Below, one piece after another: positions 32,924 through 40,621 of a DNA stretch of 64,000 nt. The stretch covers positions 9,308-73,307 of the forward strand of contig CAYTGR010000020.1 of NCBI GenBank assembly GCA_964437445.1, read 5' to 3'. The first letter of the stretch is position 1. Every line of letters begins with the position of its first letter. The position numbers were made by a program, and so were the translations under genes. The notes below the pieces were generated by a model. That model made no database searches. It was not told the DNA's origin and worked only from the letters and a program-made list of their open reading frames with translations. The DNA comes from CAYTGR01 sp964437445 (lineage in GTDB: Bacteria; Chloroflexota; Anaerolineae; B4-G1; SLSP01).

Positions 32924-34065
32924 TTACCACCATAAGAGGAAGACGTTCTGACCTGTGGCTGTGAGCGTGCCGTATGTCACGTCGGCCTGTACGATCACCT
33001 GTTGCCCCGTCTGGCCACCCGTGACCGGGATTGAGACCCGGACAAACCCCCGGGCGTCGGTGGTCCATGTTGTCCCCGGTGGTGAGAGTGGCGTAGAATT
33101 GGGACCCAGGAAACGGATGTAGACTTTGGCGTTGGCTAACGGTGTTCCGTTGTTGTCGGTGACTAATACCGACACCGTTTGGTTCCCTTGTTTGCCCATT
33201 ACCGAGTAGCGGAGTGACACCACTGCCCGGATGTTTGTAATGTTGGCAACGGTGGGTGAAGGACCGGGTCGGGGGCTACTGGGCACCTGAAATGCCTCCG
33301 GTGGAATCCGGTCGCGATAGATGCTGACATAAAGCTCTCCCAGATTTCCGATCTGCACCGGTGCGGTGCGATCCTCCGGGTGCCATTGCATTTTCAACCG
33401 TTGGAAGTATTGAACGATGCTGCCATCCTCAAATTGCATTTCGGTGATCGGATAGCCGAAGATGTCAATCCNNNNNNNNNNNNNNNNNNNNNNNNNNNNN
33501 NNNNNNNNNNNNNNNNNNNNNNNNNNNNNNNNNNNNNNNNNNNNNNNNNNNNNNNNNNNNNNNNNNNNNNNATGCTGCCATCCTCAAATTGCATTTCGGT
33601 GATCGGATAGCCGAAGATGTCAATCCCACCCTTGCTCTTGAAATAATCCAGGAAGGCATAAGAAACCGTATGTCCGGTTTCGGGGAAGTAGAGCTGGCGG
33701 CGAGATGCAAACCGGGGCGCCACTACAGCGGGTTGCCGGTAGTTAAGTTCATCCCCCAACAAACCGAGCTGCACTTTATAGGGTTCCGGGTTTTCGGGAT
33801 GGGCCTCCAGCCTGGCTTTCTGGAAATACTGGACTGTGACATTTTTTTCAACGAAGGGTTCAGTGAGAGGATAGCCGAAAATCTCTATCCCACCCCAGGT
33901 ATCAAAGAAGGTCAGGAAATCGCCGCTGACGGAATGGCCGGTTTCGGGAAAGTAGCGGTAATTTCCCTCGCCTTGTGCTAACCCGGGCTGAGGAAACAGC
34001 AGCACCATGAGGGTGGCGAGAGCAAGAAAGGCTTTTGCATTTTTCAAAACATCTAATGATTTCAT
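32924..34065 (-). CDS. Secreted repeat protein with C-terminal Ig/Big-like domain (interrupted by assembly gap)
   Basis: Start chosen at 34065 (MKSLDVLKNAKAF) because it gives a clean signal peptide ending near PGLAQ; an upstream GTG/ATG at 34104/34101 is possible. The mature part holds two repeats of about 75 residues: YFPETGHSVSGDFLTFFDTWGG, GYPLTEP, VQYFQ, then again YFPETGHTVSYAFLDYFKS, GYPITE, VQYFQ. They are known to me from Chloroflexota secreted proteins. The last 100 residues look like a Big/invasin-type domain (VSVLVTDNNGTPLANAKVYI). The Ns at 33472-33571 are flanked by the same 55 bases; removing 155 bp restores one frame of about 328 residues. Confidence 0.82.
33472..33571. other. 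Assembly gap of 100 N with 55-bp duplicated flanks
   Basis: Bases 33417-33471 and 33572-33626 are identical. As with the first gap, this is most likely an overlap rather than missing DNA. Confidence 0.95.
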
Positions 34066-34489
34066 CGCCGCTCGCCTATCTAATAGAAAAATAAAACTCA
34101 TCACTTATGCTCAAACCGGCCTTGAGAAGGCTACATGAAAAAAACCAGCTGTCTGTCTGGCTGCCCCACTGCAATGATGGCTGGAAGTGGGAGTATTGCG
34201 GTCACTGCTCCGCATTCATGGCACAACCCCGAAAACAATTGGATCACCAACCTCCGTTCGCTAAAACTGCAAACCATTATTTTAATCAGTAAATTTTAGT
34301 GAAAATAATTTTATGCCATGTGGCAACAAACACCAGGAACCACGCCTCAGGAAAGAGGAGATTCTTACCTTATTGTACACTAAAAAAGCCCGTTAAGCAA
34401 TAGTACTTTTCTAAGGAAACTATTTCTTAACCAAATTTTAATCTGAATGTTCTTAACCGTGCGCTCTAAACGATAGTCACGGAACTCTT
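34066..34489. other. AT-rich non-coding stretch
   Basis: No convincing gene. It is clearly more AT-rich than its surroundings, with several A/T-rich hexamers (TAAAAT on the minus strand near 34310) that could promote the minus-strand secreted protein gene. A short CCAG/CTGG hairpin with a T-run lies on that strand near 34140-34170. I see no known riboswitch. Confidence 0.5.
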
Positions 34490-36142
34490 TCAGGCCACCG
34501 CGGCCAATCGGTCCAATTCTTTCACAACGTCACGGCCCAGATGGAAATGGAGGACCCGCCGGCCGGCGTTTAACAGTGCCTGGCGATCCCCCATCGCCTG
34601 GGCAGCTTTGAGTACTCCAAAAGTGATGGATGAAGCCGGCGTGTCAGCCTCGTCGGGGATGGGCGCATCTTGGGGATCATCGGCAGTGAATTGAATGAAA
34701 AGCCCGTGACCGGCGTCGCCTTTGTGCAATTGACCGGTGGAGTGCAGGAAACGCGGCCCGTAGCCAACCGTGGTGGCCAGGCGCAGCCGGTCGCGCAATT
34801 GTAGCCGCAACCGTTGCAGGGCCGCTGCTGTCTCGGGTGTTGGCTGGAGATAGGCTTGCAGGGCGATATAGTCCCCTGGCCGGGCTTGAGCCAGAAAGGC
34901 CTCCAGGGTAGCTGGGTTCAAGGGGGCTGGTTCGGGGGTGGGCAATGTGCCCTGGCGGGTGTACTCGGCCACCATCTGGCGGGCCAGCACTTTGGCCGAT
35001 TCTACGTTTGGCTGGTCGAAGGGATTAATGCCTAAATGGTGGCTGGCCACCGCAGTTGCCAGTTCCCACAGGAAGAATTGGCCCCCCAGTGCATAGCGAT
35101 CTGGCAGGGTGAGCGTGATGATCGGTTCCCCGCCGGCTTGCAAGGTTGCCACGGCTGCATCCAGCGTTGCTTCCCCTTCCAGCCGCAGGTAGACGAACAG
35201 CCGGTCCGTCCCGTACACCGTCAGGGGGCCGGCCGGTTCTCCCACCACCGGCAGGATGCCGCGCCCTTCTTTGCCGGTGCTTTCCGCGATCAATTGCTCC
35301 ACCCAATCACCGAAACTGGCGAGGGTCGGTGAGAGCAGGAACGTGACCTTGTCCCGTCCGGCCTGAGCGAGCGCCCCCAACACGGCTCCCAGGCGGGCCG
35401 CCGGGTGGCGCTCGGCAGGGACATCGGGGGCGCAGGCGCGGGCCATGGCAGCCGCATTGTCCAGCAGGCCCGCTACCTCTACGCCGAGCAGCGCGGCCGG
35501 CGCCAGGCCGAAGTAAGAGAGGGCAGAGTAGCGCCCGCCGATATTGGGATCGTTGAGGAAGGTTGCCCGGAAATTGTAACGCGCGGCGGTGGTGGCCAAC
35601 CCACTACCAGGATCAGTGATGGCGATGAAGTGCTCGCCGGCCTGTTCTGGGCCCAACCGTTCGGCGACCCACTGGTAGAAAAATTTGAAGAAAGAGAAGG
35701 TTTCTACGGTGCCGCCCGATTTGGTGGAAACGATGAAAAGCGTCCGCGCCGGGTCCAGGCGCGCTGCCCAGGACAGCACGGCCCCAGGATCGGTGCTGTC
35801 GAGCACTGCCAGGTCTAAGCAACCAGGGGCGACGCCGAAGGTTTTACGGAACACCTCAGGGGCCAGGCTGGAGCCGCCCATCCCCAATAGCAGGGCGTGG
35901 GTATAGCCGGCAGCCTGCACTGCCGCGACCGCCGCAGCCAGCTGCGGCAGGGCGTCGCGCATCACTACGGGGCTATGCAGCCAGCCCAGCCGGTTGGTGA
36001 TTTCGGTGGGCTCGGGCCGCCAGACGGTGTGATCATGTTGCCAGATTCGCGGGATGATCTGGTTGGCATCTATGGCATCCAGGGCCGCCTGGACGGTAGA
36101 TTGATAAGCGCCCAACGAGGCAAAATCAGGTTGATGGTCCAT
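34490..36142 (-). CDS. pgi: Glucose-6-phosphate isomerase
   Basis: It interconverts glucose-6-phosphate and fructose-6-phosphate in glycolysis and gluconeogenesis. SIS-domain motifs are present: LLLGMGGSSLAPEVF, FIVSTKSGGTVETFSFF, LNDPNIGGRYSALSYFG, and C-terminal HSTGQLHKG. The 550-residue sequence resembles the isomerase half of transaldolase-isomerase fusions known from this phylum, here as a free enzyme. The start has a GAGGAGGAAGCA site. It is divergent from rubredoxin, with overlapping promoters. Confidence 0.92.
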   Translation of the reverse strand: MDHQPDFASLGAYQSTVQAALDAIDANQIIPRIWQHDHTVWRPEPTEITNRLGWLHSPVVMRDALPQLAAAVAAVQAAGYTHALLLGMGGSSLAPEVFRKTFGVAPGCLDLAVLDSTDPGAVLSWAARLDPARTLFIVSTKSGGTVETFSFFKFFYQWVAERLGPEQAGEHFIAITDPGSGLATTAARYNFRATFLNDPNIGGRYSALSYFGLAPAALLGVEVAGLLDNAAAMARACAPDVPAERHPAARLGAVLGALAQAGRDKVTFLLSPTLASFGDWVEQLIAESTGKEGRGILPVVGEPAGPLTVYGTDRLFVYLRLEGEATLDAAVATLQAGGEPIITLTLPDRYALGGQFFLWELATAVASHHLGINPFDQPNVESAKVLARQMVAEYTRQGTLPTPEPAPLNPATLEAFLAQARPGDYIALQAYLQPTPETAAALQRLRLQLRDRLRLATTVGYGPRFLHSTGQLHKGDAGHGLFIQFTADDPQDAPIPDEADTPASSITFGVLKAAQAMGDRQALLNAGRRVLHFHLGRDVVKELDRLAAVA

Positions 36143-36189
36143 TGCTTCCTCCTCGTGTTTTCAATGCCCTCAAGGGCTAATTGACCCCG

Positions 36190-36217
36190 ATTATACTCTC
36201 TTTCGGCTACTTGACAG
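36190..36217 (-). promoter_or_regulatory. Promoter of glucose-6-phosphate isomerase
   Basis: Read on the minus strand: CTGTCA (36217-36212), 16-bp spacer, TATAAT (36195-36190). The -35 overlaps the -35 of the rubredoxin promoter. Confidence 0.65.
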
Positions 36218-36238
36218 GCTGTTGCCCCGCCCTATAAT
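36211..36238 (+). promoter_or_regulatory. Consensus sigma70 promoter of rubredoxin
   Basis: Perfect TTGACA (36211-36216) and perfect TATAAT (36233-36238) with a 16-bp spacer. Confidence 0.85.
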
Positions 36239-36353
36239 TATTTTTAGTGGCAGGCTTGCGCCGGTGGGCACAGCAGTTTCACAGGATGCCGGCCCGTTTT
36301 CAGGCGTTGGTTGTTAATTCCCCAGTTTATTTTACCAAAACGGAGGTCTTGCA

Positions 36354-36515
36354 ATGAAGAAGTGGGAATGCACTGTCTGCGGTTATGTTTATGACCCGGC
36401 GGTAGGTGATCCGGAGAATGGCGTTCCGGCCGGCACTCCTTTTGAGGAACTGCCGGACGATTGGGAATGCCCTGATTGTGGCGCAACTAAGGATATGTTT
36501 GAGCCGGTGGATTAA
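36354..36515 (+). CDS. Rubredoxin
   Basis: 53 residues: KKWECTVCGYVYDPAVGD, GTPFEELPDDWECPDCGATK, DMFEPVD. The two CxxCG loops carry the four cysteines that bind a single iron, with the usual aromatic residues. Rubredoxin is a small cytoplasmic electron carrier, often for oxygen or peroxide detoxification. ATG 36354 follows GGAGGTCTTGCA. A consensus promoter and a terminator frame it as a one-gene unit. Confidence 0.97.
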   Translation: MKKWECTVCGYVYDPAVGDPENGVPAGTPFEELPDDWECPDCGATKDMFEPVD

Positions 36516-36596
36516 CGTCTAAACCGGCCGCCGCATAGATGGCCCTCGGGCGACATTTGATGGTTGAAAGAGGGTATTGTATAGTCAACGACAGTG

Positions 36597-36632
36597 CTGG
36601 TGGCCGGCATTTTTCAGAAATGCCGGCCACCG
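36597..36632. terminator. Intrinsic terminator between rubredoxin and PRPP synthetase genes
   Basis: GGTGGCCGGCATTT-TTCAG-AAATGCCGGCCACC, a perfect 14-bp stem between convergent genes, with weak T-runs on either side. Confidence 0.8.
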
Positions 36633-36636
36633 GCTA

Positions 36637-37602
36637 TTATTTATAACCGTGATAACGCTTGAAGAGCTCGCCTACACTGCGACCTTCGTGGACATCGTGG
36701 ATTACGTCGGCGAGCAGCTGTCCCACGGAGAGAATCGTCATATTGGGCAAGCGTTTGGCGGGGGGGAGCGGCACAGAGTTGGTCGTCACGATCTCGGTGA
36801 TGGGCAAATCGCGTAGCTTGTCCACGGCGTTGCCCGAGAGCACGGCATGCACAAAGCAGACGTAAATGTTGCGGGCGCCTTGCTCTTTCATGGCGATCAC
36901 GTCGTTGGCCAGCGTGCCTCCGGTATCTACTTCGTCATCCACGATGATGACGTCTTTGTCCTTGACCTCGCCGATGACTGTGAGGGTCTCGGTTTGAGTA
37001 CCCATTCGCCGCTTCTCAATGAAAGCCACCGGCAGATCTAACTCCACTGCGAAGTTGCGGGCTTTCTTGGCAAACCCCAGGTCGGCCGCCACCACCACCG
37101 CGTTATCCAGGTCCTTTTTGCGCATATAATCGGCCAGGAGGGGGAAAGCGGTCAGTACGTCGCCGGGAATGGAAAAGAAACCCTGAATCTGCCCGGCGTG
37201 TAAATCCAGGGTAATGTAACGATCGGCCCCGGCCACCTGGATCATGTCGGCCACCAAGCGGGCGGTGATGGGCACCCGGGGTTGGTCTTTTTTGTCGGAG
37301 CGGGCGTAGGCTAAGTAGGGGATGACTGCCGTCACCCTGCCGGCCGAAGCTCGCTTGAGGGTGTCCAGAAAAATCAGCAGCTCCATCAAATTGTCGTTCA
37401 CGGGCGGAGAGGTCGTCTGTATGATGAAAGTGTCCTGCCCGCGCACGCTTTGGTTGAGCCGTACAAAAATATTGCCGTTAGGGAAACGGACAACATCGCG
37501 GTCACCTAACGGTACGCGCAACAGGGAGTTAATTTCAGCTGCCAGATCGGGGCAGCCCGTCCCACTGAATAAAATATAATCGCCGTAGCTAAATAAAGCC
37601 AT
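36637..37602 (-). CDS. prs: Ribose-phosphate pyrophosphokinase
   Basis: It makes PRPP from ribose-5-phosphate and ATP for nucleotide, His and Trp synthesis. 321 residues, the usual length. Motifs: FPNGNIFVRLNQSVRGQD, AYARSDKKDQPRVPITARLV, LDLHAGQIQGFF and the PRPP loop VIIVDDEVDTGGT. It is convergent with rubredoxin and followed upstream by a histidine kinase gene on the same strand. Confidence 0.96.
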   Translation of the reverse strand: MALFSYGDYILFSGTGCPDLAAEINSLLRVPLGDRDVVRFPNGNIFVRLNQSVRGQDTFIIQTTSPPVNDNLMELLIFLDTLKRASAGRVTAVIPYLAYARSDKKDQPRVPITARLVADMIQVAGADRYITLDLHAGQIQGFFSIPGDVLTAFPLLADYMRKKDLDNAVVVAADLGFAKKARNFAVELDLPVAFIEKRRMGTQTETLTVIGEVKDKDVIIVDDEVDTGGTLANDVIAMKEQGARNIYVCFVHAVLSGNAVDKLRDLPITEIVTTNSVPLPPAKRLPNMTILSVGQLLADVIHDVHEGRSVGELFKRYHGYK

Positions 37603-37651
37603 GTATCCTCCACGTTGATCTAATGCATTGCTGTGCGGTCCTGGTTACTCC

Positions 37652-40237
37652 TTACAACTCGAGGCGTTGTTCCTGACCCACTGCCTCACCCTCAGCCGTG
37701 ATGGTTGGCAGCGTGAAGTAGAAGGCCACGCCACCCTGCGGGCGATTGTCGGCCCAGATGCGTCCCCCGTGAGCCTCTACCGCCAGGCGACAGAAAAACA
37801 GCCCTAATCCGTAGCCCTGACCCCGATAGGGGCTGGTTTTGAATTTCTCAAAGAGCTCTTTTTTAGCTTCCGGGGGGATGGGATCGCCGTTGTTGTAAAC
37901 TTCCACCGTAACCCAGGACTTGTCGGCGGTGACCGTGATTTCAATCAGACCTTTTTCCATCGGAACAAACTTCAGGGCATTATCAATCAGGTTTTGGAAA
38001 ATCCGCTCCACGATGGTGACGTCGGCCCAGACGAGCGGCAGGTCGGGGGGAAGGTTGAGGCGCAGCGTGGGCCGTTTGTTGGTCAGCTGCAAGTTTTCCC
38101 CCAGCCGCTCAATCAAAACGGGGAGCTGGCAGGGATGCTGGTGCAGTTCTAGCTGTCCCTGTTCCAGCTTGCCGATGCTCAGAATAGCCGTGACCAGCGT
38201 CAAGAGCCGTTCGGTGTTCTCCAGGGCAATATCCAGAATGCGCGGGGCATCGGCCTGGGCGGTAAAATCATCCTGGAGCGCCTGCAGCGCGCTCAAGATG
38301 ACGGAGAGCGGGTTACGCATATCGTGGACGATCATGTGGAGCAGGTCGTCGCGCATCCGTTCCAGCGATTTCTGTTCGGTGATGTCACGCAGGACGAACA
38401 ATCGCCCCAAGGGGTGTTGGCGTTCAGAGTAGACCGGCCAGTCGCGCAGCACGAGAATGCGACTATGCGCGGTTTCAAACATGGCCCCCTGGCTGTTGGG
38501 GGTGGGTTGTTGGGTTAGCGGGATGTGACGGCTGGCCTGATGTAGCCAGCGCGCCAGCTCACGGGCTTCCCAGCGAATGGCGGCAATGACTTCCGCAAAC
38601 GAGCGGGTTTCCCAGACCGTGGGATCCCCGGCCACTGCCAGCAACTCCAGCGCTTGCCGGTTCACGTAGCGAACTCTGAAATCCTCGCCGACCAGGATGA
38701 TCCCCTCTTGGGAAGAATCTAAAATCGCTTGCAGGCGCGTTTCGGCCTCGTAGCTGGCCTCGTAGAGTTGGATACGGGTGAGCGTGACGGCACTCTGCTG
38801 CAACAATGCTTGGGCCAACATGGATTCCTGGGGCGAAAGCGGGTAAGCCGTTTGGAGCCAGATCGCTACCACGCCAAAAGCATCGCCATGGGGGAGGGCC
38901 AGTGGCAGATAGAGCAGCTGGCGGCCGCCCGCCGCCTGGACCTGATCCCAGCAAGGGGCGTCAGGCGTGCTCAACCCATTGACTGATTGGGGGACGCCGG
39001 TCTGGTAGCATTGATCCAGCAGGGCCGCTTCACCGGTCCAGATTGGACCTTCTTGCCAGAGAGCCGCCACTGCTTCTTCACCCCGCTTGACGTAAACCCG
39101 CGCGCGGGTCCAGACTCCATGTTCGTGTTGATAAAAAGCGCTGCCTACCGCGTCCTTTAAAACGGTGAGCATGGTACGCAGTAAGATAAAAATCGTCTCC
39201 CGGGTCCCCATCTGGCTCAAGAAGGCCGCGCTGATCTCGTACAGGTCATGCAGGGCCTGGAGCTGGATCTGCAGCTGGGCGGTCAATTGACCGCGCTGGA
39301 TGGCCAGGGCCAGCTGATCGGCAATGGTGCGAAGGGTCCGCTCCATATCAGGGGTGAGCTCCTGGCCGGCGGCGCGCGTGAGGCTCATGACCCCGATGGC
39401 CTGGCCTTCCAGCGGCAAGGGCAGGTTAATTTGGACGCTGGCAGAGCGCAATAATTCCATGGTCAGGCCGGGCCCGGCGGTGACCAAATTCCACTCCAGG
39501 GTTTCCCGTTGCTCGGCGTACGCTTTGCCAATGGCCCCTTCCCCCGCGCGGTAACGGCTGACCCGCTGGGCGGCTTCGGCGGACATCCCATGGTGCGCAT
39601 GGAGCCGCAGGCAGGCATCCCGCTCATCCCAAAGGTAGATAGCACCCCGCTCCATATCGGCGACCTGCATGGCGCTGCTGAGGCCCACCCGCAGGATTTC
39701 ATCCAGGTCCAATGTCTGATTGATGATGGTGATGACATCGTTCAGCGGACGGGCGTAGCGTGGTTCAGGCGCGGGTTCCATTGCCAGCCGTTCCAGCTGA
39801 CGCCGCAGCTGGGCACTTTGCACCAGCGGCGTGATTAACGCGGCGCCCTGTTCCAATAGAGGAGTGGGGAAGTCGGTAGGTGGGCCGATAAACACCAGGA
39901 TAGCCGCGGTGATGGGGGTATGTAGCGGAATGGGCAACAGCCAGACCGGCTCTGACCAACCTGGGATCTGCCAGGCCAGCAATCCGGCTCCTGCGGGCAA
40001 AGGCTGAGCCTGGAGTGTGTCGCTAAGCGCTTCAGCTGTCCCGGCGGGGAGCGAGCTGCCAGTTGCCAGGCAGTGGGCCGGGACTGGCCCCTGTGCCATC
40101 AGGAGCAACAGCGCGCGTTCTACCCCTATGGCACCGGCGAACAGCTCCAACGTTTCTCCCAGCGCTTGTGACCAGGGCAGGGTAGCGCTGCGGTGGCAGA
40201 TCTTTGCCAACTGCTCCAGAAAATGCTCACTTTTCAT
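37652..40237 (-). CDS. Multi-GAF/PAS sensor histidine kinase
   Basis: 861 soluble residues. Three GAF-like sensor segments (about 15-165, 170-320, 330-480; the middle one, LDEILRVGLSSAMQVADMER, is the clearest) precede a PAS domain (about 490-605, LQAILDSSQEGIILVGEDFR). HisKA has LLHMIVHDMRNPLSVILSAL. The ATPase has N-box IFQNLIDNALKFVP and G-box GQGYGLGLFFCRLAVEAHGG. There are no membrane helices, so it senses a cytoplasmic or diffusible signal. No partner regulator is adjacent. Confidence 0.92.
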   Translation of the reverse strand: MKSEHFLEQLAKICHRSATLPWSQALGETLELFAGAIGVERALLLLMAQGPVPAHCLATGSSLPAGTAEALSDTLQAQPLPAGAGLLAWQIPGWSEPVWLLPIPLHTPITAAILVFIGPPTDFPTPLLEQGAALITPLVQSAQLRRQLERLAMEPAPEPRYARPLNDVITIINQTLDLDEILRVGLSSAMQVADMERGAIYLWDERDACLRLHAHHGMSAEAAQRVSRYRAGEGAIGKAYAEQRETLEWNLVTAGPGLTMELLRSASVQINLPLPLEGQAIGVMSLTRAAGQELTPDMERTLRTIADQLALAIQRGQLTAQLQIQLQALHDLYEISAAFLSQMGTRETIFILLRTMLTVLKDAVGSAFYQHEHGVWTRARVYVKRGEEAVAALWQEGPIWTGEAALLDQCYQTGVPQSVNGLSTPDAPCWDQVQAAGGRQLLYLPLALPHGDAFGVVAIWLQTAYPLSPQESMLAQALLQQSAVTLTRIQLYEASYEAETRLQAILDSSQEGIILVGEDFRVRYVNRQALELLAVAGDPTVWETRSFAEVIAAIRWEARELARWLHQASRHIPLTQQPTPNSQGAMFETAHSRILVLRDWPVYSERQHPLGRLFVLRDITEQKSLERMRDDLLHMIVHDMRNPLSVILSALQALQDDFTAQADAPRILDIALENTERLLTLVTAILSIGKLEQGQLELHQHPCQLPVLIERLGENLQLTNKRPTLRLNLPPDLPLVWADVTIVERIFQNLIDNALKFVPMEKGLIEITVTADKSWVTVEVYNNGDPIPPEAKKELFEKFKTSPYRGQGYGLGLFFCRLAVEAHGGRIWADNRPQGGVAFYFTLPTITAEGEAVGQEQRLEL

Positions 40238-40264
40238 CGTGCTTTTTAGTTACCTCTAACCGTA

Positions 40265-40293
40265 ATTATACTACAAAACGTCGTCTGGGTGAA
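40265..40293 (-). promoter_or_regulatory. Promoter of the GAF/PAS histidine kinase
   Basis: Minus strand: TTCACC (40293-40288), 17-bp spacer, TATAAT (40270-40265), about 28 bp before the start codon. Confidence 0.7.
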
Positions 40294-40365
40294 GAGGCAG
40301 ATGAAAAGTGGCCCTGAATCTCCGACGCAAGGGGCTGTGGTTGGAATCCATTGACCGACGAGTGA

Positions 40366-40569
40366 TCAAGATTCCGAAGATTCTACCACCGGTTGGTTTT
40401 TGCTACCGATCTCTATAATTTGGATCTGTACCTGGTACCGTTTACCGGCGATCTCAATTTTGCTGTTGGCGTAAAAACCGCGCGAACCGGTTTTGAATGC
40501 CTTGGGAGGGACCGGTAGCACGGTCAACGGCTGCCCGTCATCAGATTTCAATTCGGCGATCACATACAT
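40366..40569 (-). CDS. Small hypothetical protein
   Basis: 67 residues with a perfect AAGGAGG site before ATG. Beta-rich: MYVIAELKSDDGQPLTVLPV, then YANSKIEIAGKRYQVQIQII. The tail is Ser/Glu-rich. Composition and spacing fit a real gene; no family recognised. It lies 52 bp after the start of the cyclase-NB-ARC gene's 3' end and may be co-transcribed with it. The leader has repeated AATCT motifs. Confidence 0.7.
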   Translation of the reverse strand: MYVIAELKSDDGQPLTVLPVPPKAFKTGSRGFYANSKIEIAGKRYQVQIQIIEIGSKNQPVVESSES

Positions 40570-40621
40570 GGTTGCCTCCTTAGATTAAAGATTAAGATTA
40601 GATTGATTCGACCTGGTTAAC

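Noticed and set aside
34107..34292. 61-residue plus-strand frame
   Set aside because: No ribosome site, odd composition, and it lies in an AT-rich intergenic region.
34105..34300. Riboswitch in the leader of the secreted protein gene
   Set aside because: No conserved core of c-di-GMP, cobalamin or other riboswitches could be matched on either strand.
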